A stretch of DNA of 64,000 nt from an uncultured Halanaerobiales bacterium (GTDB lineage Bacteria > Bacillota > Halanaerobiia > Halanaerobiales > M55B127), in the NCBI GenBank assembly GCA_913055675.1, contig CAJXKY010000003.1, positions 1 through 64,000 on the forward strand, written 5' to 3'. How positions within the stretch are numbered: position 1 is the stretch's first letter; every line of letters begins with the position of its first letter. Positions 1 through 7,342 of the stretch are shown here, one piece after another. The notes beneath the pieces were generated by a model, which was given only the letters and a program-made list of their open reading frames with translations, searched no databases and was not told the origin of the DNA. Made by a program: the position numbers and the translations under genes.

Positions 1-54
1 AGTACTTTTGTGCTGAGGGTTTTATTGTATTAAGGTATAAGGTAGGTGAGATAA

Positions 55-1338
55 ATGTTTGTAGATGAAGTAGTATTCAAAGTAAAAAGCGGTGATGGAG
101 GTAATGGTGTTGTAAGTTTTAGAAGAGAGAAGTTTGAAGCTATGGGTGGTCCTGATGGCGGTGATGGGGGCCATGGCGGGGATGTAATACTGAAAGTTGA
201 TGAAGGCCTAAATACTTTAGCTGATTTTCAATATAAAAACTTTTATAAGGCTGAAAAAGGTTCACATGGCCGTGGTAAAAATCAGCGCGGTAAAGACGGA
301 AAAGATCTTTATTTAAAAGTACCTCCCGGGACTTTAGTTTATGATGATGATACAAACAAGATATTAGCTGATTTGAAAGATGAAGGAGAAGAATATGTTG
401 TAGCAGAAGGTGGAAAAGGTGGTAGAGGTAATGCCAGGTTTAAAAAATCCACTCGTAAAGCCCCAAAATTTTCTGAAGAAGGTGAAAAGAGCGAAACTTA
501 TAAAATACGCTTAGAGTTGCAACTGCTCGCTGATGTGGGACTTGTAGGCTATCCTAATGTTGGTAAATCTACTTTAATTTCAAAAGTATCAGCAGCAAAG
601 CCTGAAATAGATTCTTATCATTTTACCACCTTAGAACCCAATTTAGGTGTTGTATCATATGATGAATATAAATCATATGTAATGGCTGATATTCCCGGTT
701 TGATTGAAGGTGCTCATGAAGGGATCGGTTTAGGTGATGAGTTTTTAAAACATCTAGAACGTACAAGACTATTAATCCATGTAATAGATGTCTCTGGTAT
801 AGAAGGAAGAGATCCCATTAAAGACTTTGAAAATATAAATAAAGAACTACGAGAATATGATGCTGAATTAGCTGAGTTAATTCAGGTTATTGCTTTAAAT
901 AAAATGGATTTAAAAGAAGCCCGTGATAACTTGCCGGAAGTTAAAAAAGAATTAACTAAAAGAGGTTATGAAGTGTTTCCTATTTCAGCAGTAACTGGAG
1001 AAGGAGTAGATGAATTAAAATACCATATAGGTCAGAAATTAGAAACATTACCAGAGAAAGAAAAAGAAATTAAAGCAAAAGAGGATGTATTAATTAAACC
1101 TGATTTTATCGATGAAAATAAAATGAAAATCAAAAAAATAGCAGAAGATAAATATGAGGTTGTTGGAGAATTAATTGATGAAGTTACTGAAAAAACTGAT
1201 TTCAATAATGATGCTTCTGTACAGAGATTATTAAGAATAGTAAGACATCATAAACTTGATCAGTTGATGAGAAAAAAAAGTATAAACGATGGGGATACTG
1301 TAATTATAGGTCCTATCGAATTTGAATATATGGAGTAG
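55..1338 (+). CDS. obg: Obg family GTPase (ribosome assembly)
   Basis: Obg/CgtA is a conserved GTPase that acts in late 50S ribosomal subunit assembly and stress control in the cytoplasm. The 427-residue product has the full three-domain layout: a glycine-rich Obg fold (about residues 1-158), a G domain with G1 GYPNVGKST near residue 165, DIPGLIEGAHEG as G3 and NKMD as G4, and a C-terminal OCT domain (about 350-427). The ATG at 55 follows a purine-rich AGGTAGGTGAG. yhbY follows after 11 bases, so the two are probably cotranscribed. Usual length for the family. The gene or promoter upstream lies outside the window. Confidence 0.97.
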   Translation: MFVDEVVFKVKSGDGGNGVVSFRREKFEAMGGPDGGDGGHGGDVILKVDEGLNTLADFQYKNFYKAEKGSHGRGKNQRGKDGKDLYLKVPPGTLVYDDDTNKILADLKDEGEEYVVAEGGKGGRGNARFKKSTRKAPKFSEEGEKSETYKIRLELQLLADVGLVGYPNVGKSTLISKVSAAKPEIDSYHFTTLEPNLGVVSYDEYKSYVMADIPGLIEGAHEGIGLGDEFLKHLERTRLLIHVIDVSGIEGRDPIKDFENINKELREYDAELAELIQVIALNKMDLKEARDNLPEVKKELTKRGYEVFPISAVTGEGVDELKYHIGQKLETLPEKEKEIKAKEDVLIKPDFIDENKMKIKKIAEDKYEVVGELIDEVTEKTDFNNDASVQRLLRIVRHHKLDQLMRKKSINDGDTVIIGPIEFEYME

Positions 1339-1349
1339 GAGGGATATAT

Positions 1350-1640
1350 ATGTTATCAGGAAAACAACGTAGTTATTTAAGAAGTAAGGCTAATAACTTA
1401 AAGCCTTATGTTCATATAGGTAAGGAAGGATTAAATGAGTCGGTATATGATCAAATAGATGAAGTATTAGATGACCATGAGTTAGTGAAAATAAGAGTAT
1501 TAGATAATTCATTGGAGAATATCAATGAAGTTGCAGAAAACGTCTGTGATAAAATGGGAGCAGAAGTAGTACAAATCATAGGGAATGTTTTTGTAATTTA
1601 TAGAAAAAATGTTGAAGAACCTATTTATAATCTTCCATAA
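1350..1640 (+). CDS. yhbY: YhbY family RNA-binding protein (CRM domain)
   Basis: A 96-residue single-domain CRM protein that associates with pre-50S particles in bacteria. It opens with the family's LSGKQRSYLRSKAN segment and contains the HIGKEGLNESV motif (GxxG-like loop near residue 24), typical of YhbY/CRS1 RNA-binding folds. GGAGGG lies just before the ATG. It sits directly behind obg, a common pairing consistent with a shared role in large-subunit maturation. Confidence 0.95.
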   Translation: MLSGKQRSYLRSKANNLKPYVHIGKEGLNESVYDQIDEVLDDHELVKIRVLDNSLENINEVAENVCDKMGAEVVQIIGNVFVIYRKNVEEPIYNLP

Positions 1641-1671
1641 TAATAAAACTTTATTGAGGGGATGATGAAAT

Positions 1672-2922
1672 ATGAAGATTGGCATGTATTCACTTTTTTC
1701 ACCAATCCATGATGAAGATTCTATTTCACAAACTCTGGAACAATTCGTGAAAGATCTTTCCAATGATATAAATATTGAAGAGATAGGTGAAGAAGAGTTA
1801 AATTCTGCTAAAAAAGAGGAATATGATTTAATTGCGGTTTTTGTTAAAACCGGTGGTACTGAAAATTTATTTAAAGATATATTTGATAAATTAGAAGGTC
1901 CTATTATTTTAATAGCAACCTCTTTACACAACTCTTTAGCTGCTTCTATGGAAATATTAAGCTGGATCCAATCACAGGGAAGAGATGGAAGAATACTTCA
2001 CGGAAAACCGGTTGAAATATCTAATAAATTAAAGGATGTTGTTACTGTAAATAAAACAATAGAAAAAATTAATGATAGCAAACTAGGAGTAATTGGTGAT
2101 CCTTCAGATTGGTTAATTGATAGTCATATTAATAAAAAAGAAGTTAAAGGAAAATGGGGAATAAATGTAATTGATATTCCAATCAAAGAAGTAATTGATG
2201 AATATGAAGAAATAACTGAAGAGCAGGCCGAAAAGCTTACAAATGATTTTACTAAAAAAGCTGTTAATATAAAAGAACCTTCAAAAGAAGATTTAATTAA
2301 AGCTTCTAAAGTTTACTATGCTTTAAAAAGTATTGTGAAAAAATATGATTTAAATGCATTTACATTAAGATGCTTTGACTTGGTTACTGAATTAAAAACA
2401 ACTGGGTGCTTGGCTTTATCACTTTTAAATAATGAAGGTATTGTAGCTGGTTGTGAAGGTGATGTCCCTGCAGCAGTATCAATGATGATACTAAATTATT
2501 TAACAGATAAAATACCTTTTATGGCAAATCCAGTTTCCTTAAATACAAATAAAAATAAGGTGAAATTTGCTCATTGTACTATTGCTACTGATTCAGTAAA
2601 TGATTATATAATCAGATCACATTTTGAAACTGGAATTGGTGTAGGTATCCAGGGAGAATTAAATAAAGGAGATATTACTTTATTTAAAATAGGTGGTTCT
2701 GCATTAAATCATGTTGTCTATAAAAACGCTAAACTTATTAATAATTTAAATAGTAAATTTGCATGTAGGACCCAGATATTAGTAGATTTTAAAAATGATG
2801 ATATTAGTTACTTTTTAACAGAGCCCATTGGAAATCATCATATTATAGTTGAAGGGGCTAATCAAGACCTAATAAAAGAATTTATTGATAGATTGGATTT
2901 TAATACAATAAAACACTGGTAG
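1672..2922 (+). CDS. L-fucose isomerase-like protein
   Basis: The 416-residue product resembles the broad COG2407 group of L-fucose/L-arabinose isomerase-like proteins. Visible traits are an N-terminal Rossmann-like half with a conserved small-residue stretch (ATSLHNSLAAS near residue 83) and a C-terminal half with the CEGDVPAAVSMM segment (near residue 260) followed by HCTIATDS. These match the fold of the isomerase C-terminal region. The substrate cannot be told from sequence and no sugar kinase or aldolase is adjacent. It lies between yhbY and the ABC-F gene with short gaps (31 and 12 bases), so it is probably part of the same transcript. Family is fairly sure, enzymatic activity is not. 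Confidence 0.7.
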   Translation: MKIGMYSLFSPIHDEDSISQTLEQFVKDLSNDINIEEIGEEELNSAKKEEYDLIAVFVKTGGTENLFKDIFDKLEGPIILIATSLHNSLAASMEILSWIQSQGRDGRILHGKPVEISNKLKDVVTVNKTIEKINDSKLGVIGDPSDWLIDSHINKKEVKGKWGINVIDIPIKEVIDEYEEITEEQAEKLTNDFTKKAVNIKEPSKEDLIKASKVYYALKSIVKKYDLNAFTLRCFDLVTELKTTGCLALSLLNNEGIVAGCEGDVPAAVSMMILNYLTDKIPFMANPVSLNTNKNKVKFAHCTIATDSVNDYIIRSHFETGIGVGIQGELNKGDITLFKIGGSALNHVVYKNAKLINNLNSKFACRTQILVDFKNDDISYFLTEPIGNHHIIVEGANQDLIKEFIDRLDFNTIKHW

Positions 2923-2934
2923 TGGAGGATAATT

Positions 2935-4860
2935 ATGGTCGTAGTTAATTTAGATTCAATATCAAAATCTTATAGTACACAGCAAATATTAAAAAAATTT
3001 TCAATGTCGGTAAATAAAGGTGAAAAGGTAGCATTAATTGGTTCAAATGGTTCTGGTAAAACTACCCTTTTTAAAATTATAGCCGAACAAGAAGATTTCA
3101 GAGAAGGAAATCTTTCTTTGAGAAATGATGTAAGTGTGGGTTTATTGGATCAAATTCCTGAATTTACAATGGAAAACACCATTTATGAGGAACTATTAAC
3201 TGTTTTCAATGAACTTCGCGAGATGGAACAAAAATTGAAGACTATGGAAAATAAGATTAGTTCTTTTAACAAGGAAGACAAAAACCATGAAAAATTAGAA
3301 ACTCTTATGGAAGAATATAGCAATTTAAGCCATGAATATGAAATAAATGGTGGATATGAATATGAAAATAAAATAGTGCAAGTAGCTTCTGGACTTGGTT
3401 TTAAAGGCGAAGAGCTGAATAAAAAAATATCTTTTTTAAGTGGTGGTGAAAAATCACGAGTAGGTTTAATAAAATTATTATTAAAGGAACCAGAGCTTTT
3501 ATTATTAGATGAACCCACTAATCATCTTGATATTGAATCTATCCAGTGGTTAGAAGAATATTTAAATAAGTATAAGGGTGCCGTTATTATTATCTCTCAT
3601 GATAGATATTTCCTAGACCAAGTAATTGAAAGAATTGTCGAAATAAAAAACGGTAGTGATGAAAAATATTATGGAAATTATAGTTATTATTTAGAGGAAA
3701 GAAAAAGAAGATATGAACAAAGAATGAGGGAATATAAAAACCAACAGAAAAAAATAAAAAAATTAGAAGAGTCTATCCATCAACTCCGAGTTTGGGGTCG
3801 TTCAAGAGATAGTGAAAAGATGTTTAAAAGAGCTAAAGCTATGGAAAAACGTTTAGAACGAATAGATGAGATGGAAAGACCTACTTTACATGGCAAAAAA
3901 ATGAATTTAGATTTAGAAATTAATAGAAGAAGTGGAGATGAAGTTCTAAAAGTAAACAACATCAATAAAAGTTTTGATGATCAAACTTTACTTAATGAAC
4001 TTGATTTAAATCTATATTGGCAGGATAAAGCAGCTATAATTGGTGCGAATGGTTCAGGTAAGACTACCTTATTAGATATAATAAATGGTGATCTAGAAGC
4101 TGATAAAGGCAATGTGGATTTAGGGGCTAGTGTTAAAATGGGTTATTATAGACAAGAGATTGAAAAATTTGATCCTGAAGATGATTTAATTACTGCTTTA
4201 GTAAAAAGTTGTTCAATGAAAATTAATGAAGCACGTAATGCATTGGGAGCTTTTTTATTTACTGATCAAGAGGTTTTTAAAAAGGTTAAAGATTTAAGCG
4301 GTGGAGAAAAAAGCAGATTAAGGCTTTTGGAATTAATGAATGGAAACTATAATTTCTTAATATTAGATGAACCTACAAATCACTTAGATTTACCTTCCAG
4401 AGAGGTTTTAGAAGATGTATTAAAAGATTATCCTGGAACAATTTTGGTAGTTTCCCATGATAGATATTTTATCAATAAGGTAATTGATTATACTTATGAA
4501 TTAAAAGATTATGATTTAACCAAATATTATGGAGATTATGATTATTATAAAGAAAAAAAAGAAGAGTTAAAGGAAAAAGAAGTTAACAATAAAAACAATA
4601 ATACAGATGAAAAAAAAGATAATTATTATTTTAGACAAAAAGAAAGAGAAAGAAAAGAAAGAAGAAGAAAAAGGTCTCTCAAAAAGATAGAAAATAAAAT
4701 TGAGGATAAAGAAGAAAAAGTAAAAATTTTAGAAGAGAAAATGACAGCCCCAGAAAATATTGATGACTATGAGAAATTGAAAAAATTAAAATTTGAACAC
4801 CAGGAGATAAACCAAGAATTAGAGAAATTATATAAAGAATGGGAAAAATATATTGATTGA
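2935..4860 (+). CDS. ABC-F family ATPase (translation factor type)
   Basis: A 641-residue ABC-F protein: two ABC cassettes in one chain and no membrane segment. Walker A motifs are GSNGSGKTT (near residue 37) and GANGSGKTT (near residue 370); both cassettes carry the LSGGEKSR signature and LLDEPTNHLD/LILDEPTNHLD Walker B motifs. A charged linker of about 80 residues joins the cassettes and a basic coiled-coil tail follows residue 540. ABC-F proteins bind the ribosomal E site and rescue stalled or drug-inhibited ribosomes. The long coiled-coil tail resembles the YdiF/Uup-type housekeeping members, but the subfamily cannot be fixed by eye. The tRNA-Arg gene follows 40 bases downstream. Confidence 0.92.
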   Translation: MVVVNLDSISKSYSTQQILKKFSMSVNKGEKVALIGSNGSGKTTLFKIIAEQEDFREGNLSLRNDVSVGLLDQIPEFTMENTIYEELLTVFNELREMEQKLKTMENKISSFNKEDKNHEKLETLMEEYSNLSHEYEINGGYEYENKIVQVASGLGFKGEELNKKISFLSGGEKSRVGLIKLLLKEPELLLLDEPTNHLDIESIQWLEEYLNKYKGAVIIISHDRYFLDQVIERIVEIKNGSDEKYYGNYSYYLEERKRRYEQRMREYKNQQKKIKKLEESIHQLRVWGRSRDSEKMFKRAKAMEKRLERIDEMERPTLHGKKMNLDLEINRRSGDEVLKVNNINKSFDDQTLLNELDLNLYWQDKAAIIGANGSGKTTLLDIINGDLEADKGNVDLGASVKMGYYRQEIEKFDPEDDLITALVKSCSMKINEARNALGAFLFTDQEVFKKVKDLSGGEKSRLRLLELMNGNYNFLILDEPTNHLDLPSREVLEDVLKDYPGTILVVSHDRYFINKVIDYTYELKDYDLTKYYGDYDYYKEKKEELKEKEVNNKNNNTDEKKDNYYFRQKERERKERRRKRSLKKIENKIEDKEEKVKILEEKMTAPENIDDYEKLKKLKFEHQEINQELEKLYKEWEKYID

Positions 4861-4900
4861 CTTTGATAAATAAATGTATTATAATTTTTATGTGTTATGA

Positions 4901-4975
4901 ACCCCTGTAGCTCAGTGGATAGAGCATCGGCCTCCGGAGCCGAGTGCGCAGGTTCGATTCCTGCTAGGGGTGCCA
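4901..4975 (+). tRNA. tRNA-Arg (anticodon CCG)
   Basis: A complete 75-base cloverleaf with encoded CCA. The acceptor ACCCCTG pairs with TAGGGGT, the D arm is GCTCAGTGGATAGAGC, the anticodon stem TCGGC/GCCGA encloses loop CTCCGGA (anticodon CCG, reads CGG), and the T arm contains GGTTCGATTCC. Discriminator base is G. It is isolated from other tRNA genes and may be read from the upstream ABC-F transcript. Confidence 0.97.
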
Positions 4976-5041
4976 TTATTATTTGTAATTATCTTATAAA
5001 TATAATAATCAATTTTTGTTAAAAATTATATAAAAATACTA

Positions 5042-5070
5042 TTGCAATACATAGATAAGTAAGTTATACT
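5042..5070 (+). promoter_or_regulatory. Sigma-A type promoter for the 40-residue peptide gene
   Basis: TTGCAA at 5042-5047 and TATACT at 5065-5070 are separated by exactly 17 bases. It would start a transcript near 5077 with an untranslated leader of about 100 bases before the small ORF at 5181. Confidence 0.65.
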
Positions 5071-5131
5071 AGAGTTAAGAACAAGAGTTATATTGAGTAG
5101 TATTAATTTATTATATTGGAACAAAGTAGAG

Positions 5132-5155
5132 TTGTAGCGAGGATGTTCCCTACAA
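5132..5155 (+). promoter_or_regulatory. Hairpin in the leader of the 40-residue peptide gene
   Basis: TTGTAG (5132-5137) pairs with CTACAA (5150-5155), and inside it GGA/TCC can close a TGT loop. It lies about 10 bases upstream of the GAAAGGGGG ribosome binding site of the small ORF, so it could affect translation or message stability. It matches no riboswitch class that I recognise. Confidence 0.4.
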
Positions 5156-5180
5156 AATTTATGAAAGGGGGACATTTGAA

Positions 5181-5303
5181 ATGTTTAAATTCTACAAGAA
5201 AAAGGTGAAGAAAGAGCGATATAATCACCAATTCAACAGCAACAATTACCGTGATAAAGTAATAAACGATTTGTTGAAAAACAACGGATATTATTTTTTC
5301 TAA
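5181..5303 (+). CDS. Small basic peptide, 40 residues, unknown function
   Basis: An ATG at 5181 preceded by the strong ribosome binding site GAAAGGGGG opens a 40-codon frame ending at TAA 5301-5303. The product starts MFKFYKKKVKKERY, is lysine/asparagine/tyrosine-rich, and ends in YYFF. It has no signal peptide or membrane helix. The ORF is bracketed by its own promoter (5042) and a good intrinsic terminator (5325), forming a self-contained unit between tRNA-Arg and mnmM, which argues that it is really expressed. I do not recognise the family. It could be a small RNA- or ribosome-associated protein, or the unit could chiefly be a regulatory RNA. Coding status is moderately sure, function unknown. 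Confidence 0.6.
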   Translation: MFKFYKKKVKKERYNHQFNSNNYRDKVINDLLKNNGYYFF

Positions 5304-5324
5304 ATTAAAATTAATTGAAAGAGA

Positions 5325-5355
5325 CTGTCGGGAGTATTTCCCGGCAGTTTTTTAA
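5325..5355 (+). terminator. Intrinsic terminator after the small peptide gene
   Basis: CTGTCGGGA (5325-5333) pairs with TCCCGGCAG (5339-5347, one G-T pair) around a 5-base loop, followed by a run of T. Confidence 0.9.
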
Positions 5356-5474
5356 TTTATATTAAATTTTTTAATAAGTTGTTAAATATTAATTCTTTTA
5401 TGATAATACATACAGGTGTTTCCTTATTTTTCTAGAAATAATAATATATAATAAGAGTTTTTGGAGGTTTTATA

Positions 5475-6047
5475 ATGGATTTAATGCAAGGTGTTGAGTT
5501 TTCTCATTGGTTATTTAATAATTATTTAGATAAACATGATATTTTAATTGATGCCACCTGTGGAAATGGAAAAGATACTTTGTTTTTAGCTAATAAATTA
5601 AACTCAGAAGGCAAATTATATGCTTTTGATATTCAAAAAGAGGCCATTGAAAATACCAAACATAAAGTTAAAGTAAATACTTTAAAAGGTAATATAAATT
5701 ATATAAATGATGGTCATGAAAATATGGACGAGTATGTAGATGAGTCTGTAGATGGAATCATTTATAATTTGGGATTCTTGCCGGGTTCAAATAAGGATAT
5801 AAAAACTGAGAAAGACACAACTATTACTTCTTTGAATAAATCTTTAGATTTGTTAAATGTTGGGGGTTTGATAGTTGCTGTAATTTATTCAGAACATGAA
5901 GGTGGTTTTGATGAAAAAGAAGCGGTCTTAAACTTTGCTAGAAAACTTAATTACAAAAAATATAACGTTTTACATTACCATTTTATTAATCAGAAAAAAA
6001 CTCCACCCGAGGTAATAGCTATCAAAAAAAGGAATGGTGTTAAATGA
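5475..6047 (+). CDS. mnmM: tRNA (mnm5s2U34) methyltransferase MnmM (YtqB family)
   Basis: A 190-residue class I SAM-dependent methyltransferase of the YtqB family, formerly called putative rRNA methylase. B. subtilis YtqB is now known as MnmM, which methylates the aminomethyl group of nm5s2U at tRNA wobble position 34. The SAM motif DATCGNGKDT lies near residue 28, and the family's NLGFLPGSNKD segment near residue 97. TTTTTGGAGG precedes the ATG. Its stop overlaps the yhaO start (ATGA at 6044-6047), so translation is coupled. Whether the substrate is the same here is inferred from the family. Confidence 0.88.
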   Translation: MDLMQGVEFSHWLFNNYLDKHDILIDATCGNGKDTLFLANKLNSEGKLYAFDIQKEAIENTKHKVKVNTLKGNINYINDGHENMDEYVDESVDGIIYNLGFLPGSNKDIKTEKDTTITSLNKSLDLLNVGGLIVAVIYSEHEGGFDEKEAVLNFARKLNYKKYNVLHYHFINQKKTPPEVIAIKKRNGVK

Positions 6048-7342
6048 AGTCTTCTGTTAAATTTATACATACAGCAGATTTACATTTAGGTAGTCGTATT
6101 CAGCTAAATAAGAATTTTGACTCTGATCTAGATCAAAATTATAAGAATGCAGTATATAATTCATTTAATAAAATAATAGAGGCTGCTATAAAAAAGGAAG
6201 TTAATTTTTTAGTAATCTCAGGTGATGTTTTCGATAATGAAGCGAGGTCTGTAAAGGCTACTCGTTATTTCAAAGATAAATGTGAACAGCTAAAAGAACA
6301 CGGTATAAATATATATATAATAAATGGTAATCATGATCCATACCGTAGAGAAGGTGAACTTTTAGAATTACCAGATAATGTATATATTTGTGATACAGAA
6401 GAAGTAAGTACATTTGAAATATATGAAGAAGGGAAATTAATAGCTCGAGTTTTAGGACAATCATATAGAGGAAGTTCTGAATCAAGGAAAATGTGTACGT
6501 TCTATACAACTCCTGACCAGAGTGTTTATAATATTGGACTATTGCATACTCAATTAGATCCTAATGATTCAAATTATGTACCTGTTTCTACAAACGATCT
6601 TATGGAAAACGAACATATTGATTATTGGGCTTTAGGACATATTCATGAGAATAGAGTTATAAACGATCATATACCATATATTATATATCCTGGTATTCCG
6701 CAAGGAAGAGATATGGGTGAAACCGGAGTAGGAGGATACTATTTTGTTAACTTAGAACCTGAGAATACTTATTATAAATTTGAAAAAACAGCAGACTACA
6801 TTTTTGATCGAATTGAAATAAATCTAAGTGAACTTAATAAAGATAATCTTTCGGAACTAATATATTTTTTGAAAGATGAAATAGATGAATATTATAATTC
6901 ATTAGATAAAGAAGTTATGGGGTATATTTTAAGAATAGTATTGAAAGGAAAAACAAAGCTATATAAATTATTTCAAGAGCAGGAAGAAGAATCATTAAAT
7001 GATATTATAAAAAAATTAAGGTCACATTATAGTGGTAGAATGCCTTCTATATTTGTTAATGATATAATTAATCGCACTTCAAAAAAGATACAAGATTTGG
7101 ATAATATAATTGCAAAAGACCCATTTATCAAAGAGTTAATTTCATTTATGAGTAATTTAAAAGAAAACGATGAAAAGGTAAAAGAGATAAAAAATGCAAT
7201 GGGAGATATATGGAATCCAGAAGTTGATTTAGAAAAACAAGATCCCAAAGAATTCCAAATTACTGATCAGTTATTTGAAGAATTATTTGATGAAGCTAAA
7301 AATGAGATAATTAAAGAGATTATTGAAAGAAGGGACCTTTAA
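6044..7342 (+). CDS. yhaO: YhaO-like metallophosphoesterase (DNA repair exonuclease, SbcD/Mre11 family)
   Basis: A 432-residue calcineurin-like phosphoesterase of the SbcD/Mre11 superfamily. Metal-ligand motifs are in order: D12-x-H14 in the N-terminal HTADLHLG, SGDVFD (about residue 56), NGNHDP (about residue 98), a lone H in LLHTQLDP and GHIHE near residue 203. The C-terminal half is helical and charged. The partner ATPase gene begins on the last base of this gene's stop codon (TAATG), the usual nuclease-ATPase arrangement. Partner size and its membrane hairpin favour the YhaO-YhaN pair over classical SbcCD. Confidence 0.88.
   Translation: MKSSVKFIHTADLHLGSRIQLNKNFDSDLDQNYKNAVYNSFNKIIEAAIKKEVNFLVISGDVFDNEARSVKATRYFKDKCEQLKEHGINIYIINGNHDPYRREGELLELPDNVYICDTEEVSTFEIYEEGKLIARVLGQSYRGSSESRKMCTFYTTPDQSVYNIGLLHTQLDPNDSNYVPVSTNDLMENEHIDYWALGHIHENRVINDHIPYIIYPGIPQGRDMGETGVGGYYFVNLEPENTYYKFEKTADYIFDRIEINLSELNKDNLSELIYFLKDEIDEYYNSLDKEVMGYILRIVLKGKTKLYKLFQEQEEESLNDIIKKLRSHYSGRMPSIFVNDIINRTSKKIQDLDNIIAKDPFIKELISFMSNLKENDEKVKEIKNAMGDIWNPEVDLEKQDPKEFQITDQLFEELFDEAKNEIIKEIIERRDL

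Noticed and set aside
3-68. Possible C-terminal tail of an upstream protein overlapping the obg start
   Set aside because: Frame is open from the window edge to a TGA at 66-68, but 21 codons without a recognisable motif are not enough to call a gene.
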